The notes beneath the pieces were generated by a model. That model did not search any database. It had not been told where the DNA came from and saw nothing but the letters and a program-made list of their open reading frames with translations. From the NCBI GenBank assembly GCA_011523725.1, contig WTGD01000427.1, positions 1 through 8,707 of the forward strand: a stretch of 8,707 nt of DNA, written 5' to 3'. Below, in pieces: positions 6,238 to 8,707 of this stretch; positions within the stretch are counted from its first letter, which is position 1, and each line of letters begins with the position of its first letter. This DNA is from Nitrospinota bacterium. Its GTDB lineage: Bacteria; UBA8248. Position numbers and translations under genes: made by a program.

Positions 6238-7251
6238 TCATCCTTCCAGGAACAGTTGAACCTCGCTCAACAGCTCCATCCTGCGCTTTTCCAGTTCCAT
6301 GAAATGCGTGCCGTCGTTGATGATGACGTAGCGCTTGCCCCGGCTGTTGCGAAGCGCCTTGTAGAGCCCCCAGGCTTCCGGGTCAGCCGAAGCGCCGTCC
6401 TGATCTCCCCTGATAAGGAGCACGGGACACGCAATCCTGCTCGCGTCGTAGAGAGGTTTGTTCCTCGCCCTATCATACAGATCCGCCAGGGAGCCGTTCG
6501 CCAGCCGGAACGCGGGCGTCTTGCGTTTGGCGCCTTGCGTGTCGTAGCGAAGCAGTTCGCGAAAATACGTCTTGAGCACCCTGGGTTCACGCCATTTGTG
6601 ATGGGCATCCCCCCGTATGTGACCCCACCAGCGATGGTGCACGTCTTTTTCCGTACACCAGGACCACGCGCCTCGCCTCGCGTCGAATTCCCCGGGCCTT
6701 CGGGGGTCTTCCATCTGCTTGGCGCGCTGGGGATTATCATAGGCGTAATATGGCGCGTAAAGAACGAGCTTGTGCACCTGCTTCATATTTTCGGCAGCAT
6801 ACGCCGGCCCCGTCGTCGTCCCCCAGGAGCGGCCCAGGATGCCGAGTTTGTTCACCCCACGTCGTTCGCAAATGAAGTCGACCGCCGCCTTGATGTCCCT
6901 CACGGCCACCTTCCCCGGTACCGCGGGAGGCTTGCCCTTGGGGCTTGCGAGCATCTCCTGCGGCCAGGTCGATTCGCCAAAACCCCGAATCGAGAGCGCG
7001 AAGACGTCGAACCCGCGCGAGGCGATGTAATCCATCCATGAATAGCCGGGGATCGGCAGGTCGTAGGCTACGGGGCCGGGCGCCATCCGCCCGTGCACCA
7101 TGAGGAGCGTGGCCTGATCTTCAAATTTCCTCTTGCCCTTGGGGCGTTTTTCTCTCAAGTGGAGCGAGATGCCAGGCTCGAGCGAATCGATGTAGTGATC
7201 GATCCGCTCTATTCCCTTCGGAGCCACATTCCTTCGTGAGGAAGCGCTCAA
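6238..7251 (-). CDS. Alpha/beta hydrolase fold protein
   Basis: A 337-residue protein with the alpha/beta hydrolase signature. HG at 53-54 (in LLMVHGRM) is the oxyanion-hole loop. The nucleophile elbow is GRSWG (140-144, Ser142). The likely acid is Asp285 (or Asp283) in RGDQDGAS, and the catalytic His is H316 in DGTHFMELE. Such enzymes hydrolyse esters, lactones, thioesters or C-C bonds. The lid insertion (about 165-265) is long and contains a dense Trp/His/Arg cluster at about 196-220. No signal peptide is seen, so it is probably cytoplasmic. The start is a TTG at 7251: no ATG precedes the core fold, and AAGGAA lies 8 nt upstream. The gene follows the two-domain cupin after only 12 nt and is very likely co-translated with it. 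The fold is certain and the substrate is unknown. Confidence 0.9.
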   Translation of the reverse strand: MSASSRRNVAPKGIERIDHYIDSLEPGISLHLREKRPKGKRKFEDQATLLMVHGRMAPGPVAYDLPIPGYSWMDYIASRGFDVFALSIRGFGESTWPQEMLASPKGKPPAVPGKVAVRDIKAAVDFICERRGVNKLGILGRSWGTTTGPAYAAENMKQVHKLVLYAPYYAYDNPQRAKQMEDPRRPGEFDARRGAWSWCTEKDVHHRWWGHIRGDAHHKWREPRVLKTYFRELLRYDTQGAKRKTPAFRLANGSLADLYDRARNKPLYDASRIACPVLLIRGDQDGASADPEAWGLYKALRNSRGKRYVIINDGTHFMELEKRRMELLSEVQLFLEG

Positions 7252-7259
7252 ATTCAGAT

Positions 7260-7265
7260 TTCCTT
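7260..7265 (-). promoter_or_regulatory. Ribosome binding site supporting a TTG start
   Basis: On the minus strand this is AAGGAA, 8 nt before the TTG at 7251. It overlaps the TAA stop of the two-domain cupin gene (7264-7266), so ribosomes ending there could restart on the hydrolase gene. Confidence 0.6.
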
Positions 7266-8211
7266 AATTTTTCAGGTGGGAATAATCCTGGTCATACGCG
7301 GGCGGCAGCGCACCTCCCTGTCCCTGAATGACGTGGAGCTTGCCCCACCCCCGGCCCGTGTTGCGGAACCCGCGCTGCACGCCCGCCGGCGCCCAGCACA
7401 TATCCCACGGCCCGAGCACCGCCTGATGCGAATCCCCCCGCTCGTCCGTCCAGAACACCGTCCAGTCGCTCTCAAGGGGGATGAAGGCCTCCTCCAGGTC
7501 GGGGTGATCGTGGAGCGGAGCGCCCGAGCCCACCCGATTTTCGTTGATGACGAAGGAGAACTCTCCCTCCGACAGGGAGGGGGGTGGACCCACGCCTTCG
7601 AGCTCGCCGCCCACGTGGCCGATATAGCGGCGAATCCCCCGCACACCCTCGGGCAGCGAGGTTTCATGATAGACCTGAAAATTCTTGGGGCAATCATCGT
7701 AACGAACCACCTGGGTGAGCGGATCGACGAAAGAGTCGTTCTCGACTGCCGTACCCTCCCCTTCTCCCTGGAATACGGGCGGCTCGTACGCGCCACGCCC
7801 GTGGATGTAGTAGAGAAACCCGTCCTCATCGCCAGTATTCTTATATCCGCGCATGACGCCCGGGGGCATCCGGATGGCGTCGTAACGCCCGAGTTCGACG
7901 TTTTTCGTTTCTCCATCTCGCGGGTCGACCCAGAAGACCTCAAACGCACCTTCCCACACCATGAAAACTTCTTCGAACCCGTGGCTGTGCAGCGGCGCGC
8001 CGTTTCCGGGGGGCGCCATCACGATTCCGTTGGCGAACTCCCAGCCGGGCAGCGCCGCTTTGGGCTCTTTGTCGGGAGACCCCCCGATATAGCGATAAAC
8101 GGCCCGATGATGCCCCTCTTCTCGGGCGTCGGGCGATGAAGCCCAGTCGGGAATGATCTCGGCGAAACGGACAATCGTGGTGGGTACGGCTTTGGAAGTA
8201 TGCGTAGTCAT
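7264..8211 (-). CDS. Two-domain cupin (bicupin) protein
   Basis: A 315-residue protein with two cupin domains. Domain 1 has HSH (75-77), E81 and motif 2 ending GVMRGYKNTG. Domain 2 has HDH (234-236), E241 and motif 2 ending GVQRGFRNTG. Equivalent residues lie exactly 159 positions apart, showing an internal duplication. In both domains the last metal ligand, normally His, is Arg (R121 and R280), while His, His and Glu remain. Bicupins include gentisate-type ring-cleaving dioxygenases and oxalate decarboxylase, but the missing His makes a standard assignment unsafe. An upstream in-frame ATG at 8277 would start inside the previous gene; the ATG at 8211 has GAGGTG at 8218-8223, 6 nt away, and is preferred. 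It sits 25 nt after the GlcF-like gene and 12 nt before the hydrolase. Confidence 0.88.
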   Translation of the reverse strand: MTTHTSKAVPTTIVRFAEIIPDWASSPDAREEGHHRAVYRYIGGSPDKEPKAALPGWEFANGIVMAPPGNGAPLHSHGFEEVFMVWEGAFEVFWVDPRDGETKNVELGRYDAIRMPPGVMRGYKNTGDEDGFLYYIHGRGAYEPPVFQGEGEGTAVENDSFVDPLTQVVRYDDCPKNFQVYHETSLPEGVRGIRRYIGHVGGELEGVGPPPSLSEGEFSFVINENRVGSGAPLHDHPDLEEAFIPLESDWTVFWTDERGDSHQAVLGPWDMCWAPAGVQRGFRNTGRGWGKLHVIQGQGGALPPAYDQDYSHLKN

Positions 8212-8217
8212 CTTCAA

Positions 8218-8223
8218 CACCTC
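8218..8223 (-). promoter_or_regulatory. Ribosome binding site deciding the bicupin start
   Basis: On the minus strand this is GAGGTG, 6 nt before the ATG at 8211. The longer alternative from 8277 would overlap the GlcF-like gene by about 40 bases. Confidence 0.6.
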
Positions 8224-8236
8224 GCCGGTTGTAAAG

Positions 8237-8707
8237 TCAAGGAAGCGTCGCGTTTCGATACACGCCTTCCGCCTCATACGCCTCGTCGAGCAGGACGACG
8301 GGATGCATGACCCGAAGATCCATGTCCCGCTCGCGGGCGCCGAACGCGATTTGAATCTGACAACCAGGGTTGCCCGTGCAGACCACGGGCGCTTCGGAGT
8401 CTTTCACGTGCCCCATTTTCCTGTCGAGAAGACGCATGGAAATCTCCGTCTGCGTGAGGTTGTAGCTGCCTGCGGAACCGCAGCACCAGTCACTCTCCTG
8501 GAGAGGTACGGTCTCGACGTTGCGGATCGCGGAAAGAACTTCGAGCGGCTCCTTGCGGACCTTAAGTGCGTGAAACAGGTGGCATGGGTGATGATATGCG
8601 ATTTTCCGGGGTGAGGGGTGGTGCGCCTCTCTCACGCCGATTCTGGCGAGAAACACGGTGACGTCCATCGCCTTATCACTGAATGCCGCAGCACGGCTCG
8701 CGTATAG
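8237..8707 (-). CDS. glcF: GlcF-like glycolate oxidase iron-sulfur subunit, C-terminal part (cut by window edge)
   Basis: The frame is open to the right edge, so the 5' end is missing; 156 residues are visible, against about 400 in full-length GlcF. They form the cysteine-rich C-terminal (CCG) region: HHPCH (C42), WCCGSAGSYNL (C75, C76, G77), and CTGNPGCQIQI (C110, C116), followed by a short helix. This pattern is typical of the GlcF subunit, which passes electrons from the flavin subunit during oxidation of glycolate or a related 2-hydroxyacid; it is also shared by lactate oxidation (LldE/LutA) and heterodisulfide reductase subunits. CCGSAGSY and NPGC favour GlcF. The N-terminal ferredoxin domain would lie outside the window. 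It appears to be upstream in the same transcript as the bicupin, hydrolase and cupin. An internal Met at 8668 is not the true start, because homology-like sequence continues to the edge. Confidence 0.82.
   Translation of the reverse strand, partial: LYASRAAAFSDKAMDVTVFLARIGVREAHHPSPRKIAYHHPCHLFHALKVRKEPLEVLSAIRNVETVPLQESDWCCGSAGSYNLTQTEISMRLLDRKMGHVKDSEAPVVCTGNPGCQIQIAFGARERDMDLRVMHPVVLLDEAYEAEGVYRNATLP

Noticed and set aside
6142..7041. 299-codon plus-strand open frame antisense to the hydrolase
   Set aside because: The opposite strand has a full catalytic triad and ribosome binding site; this frame has neither a domain nor a plausible start signal.
7276..8139. 287-codon plus-strand open frame antisense to the bicupin
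   Set aside because: The cupin motifs on the minus strand explain the region; this frame shows no known motif.
8666..8668. Internal ATG as the start of the GlcF-like gene
   Set aside because: The frame stays open to the window edge and encodes plausible GlcF-like residues upstream, and the protein would be far too short.

Overview
The window is a gene-dense, high-G+C (roughly 57-60% by eye) bacterial segment with short gaps, clear Shine-Dalgarno sequences and overlapping genes. Its content (PrpD-type and PrpB-type enzymes, cupins, an alpha/beta hydrolase, a GlcF-type protein) fits an environmental heterotroph that degrades organic acids. This mix is common in uncultivated soil and marine lineages, but the sequence alone does not fix a taxon. 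No mobile element, CRISPR array, tRNA or rRNA was seen.

Layout. (1) A small plus-strand Nudix hydrolase (53-481) meets a minus-strand gene cluster tail to tail, with a 4-base overlap. (2) That cluster, transcribed from about 4831 down to 478, encodes a PrpB-like (methyl)isocitrate lyase family enzyme, two different MmgE/PrpD family proteins and a SAM-dependent methyltransferase. The gaps are 9 and 32 nt, followed by a TGATG stop/start overlap, so it reads as one operon. (3) A 245-nt divergent intergenic region (4832-5076) holds a 12-bp perfect palindrome and a good sigma70-type promoter for a plus-strand TPR protein (5077-5613). The TPR gene ends in a strong hairpin that can act as a terminator in both directions. 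(4) A second minus-strand cluster runs in from the right edge: the C-terminal half of a GlcF-like iron-sulfur protein, a two-domain cupin, an alpha/beta hydrolase and a single-domain cupin. Gaps are 25, 12 and 111 nt, and the cluster ends at the same bidirectional terminator.

How it may work together (inference). The first operon resembles the methylcitrate cycle (dehydratase plus 2-methylisocitrate lyase) but shows no methylcitrate synthase and has two non-identical PrpD homologues. It may process another branched or substituted tri- or dicarboxylic acid. The second operon pairs a 2-hydroxyacid (glycolate-type) oxidase subunit with cupins and a hydrolase, compatible with oxidation and hydrolysis of a small organic acid or ester. 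Substrates cannot be read from the sequence.

The most unusual residue-level features are the loss of the usual fourth cupin metal ligand (His to Arg) at the same place in both halves of the two-domain cupin, the opposite pattern in the nearby single cupin (Glu lost, His kept), and different active-site residues in the two tandem PrpD proteins.
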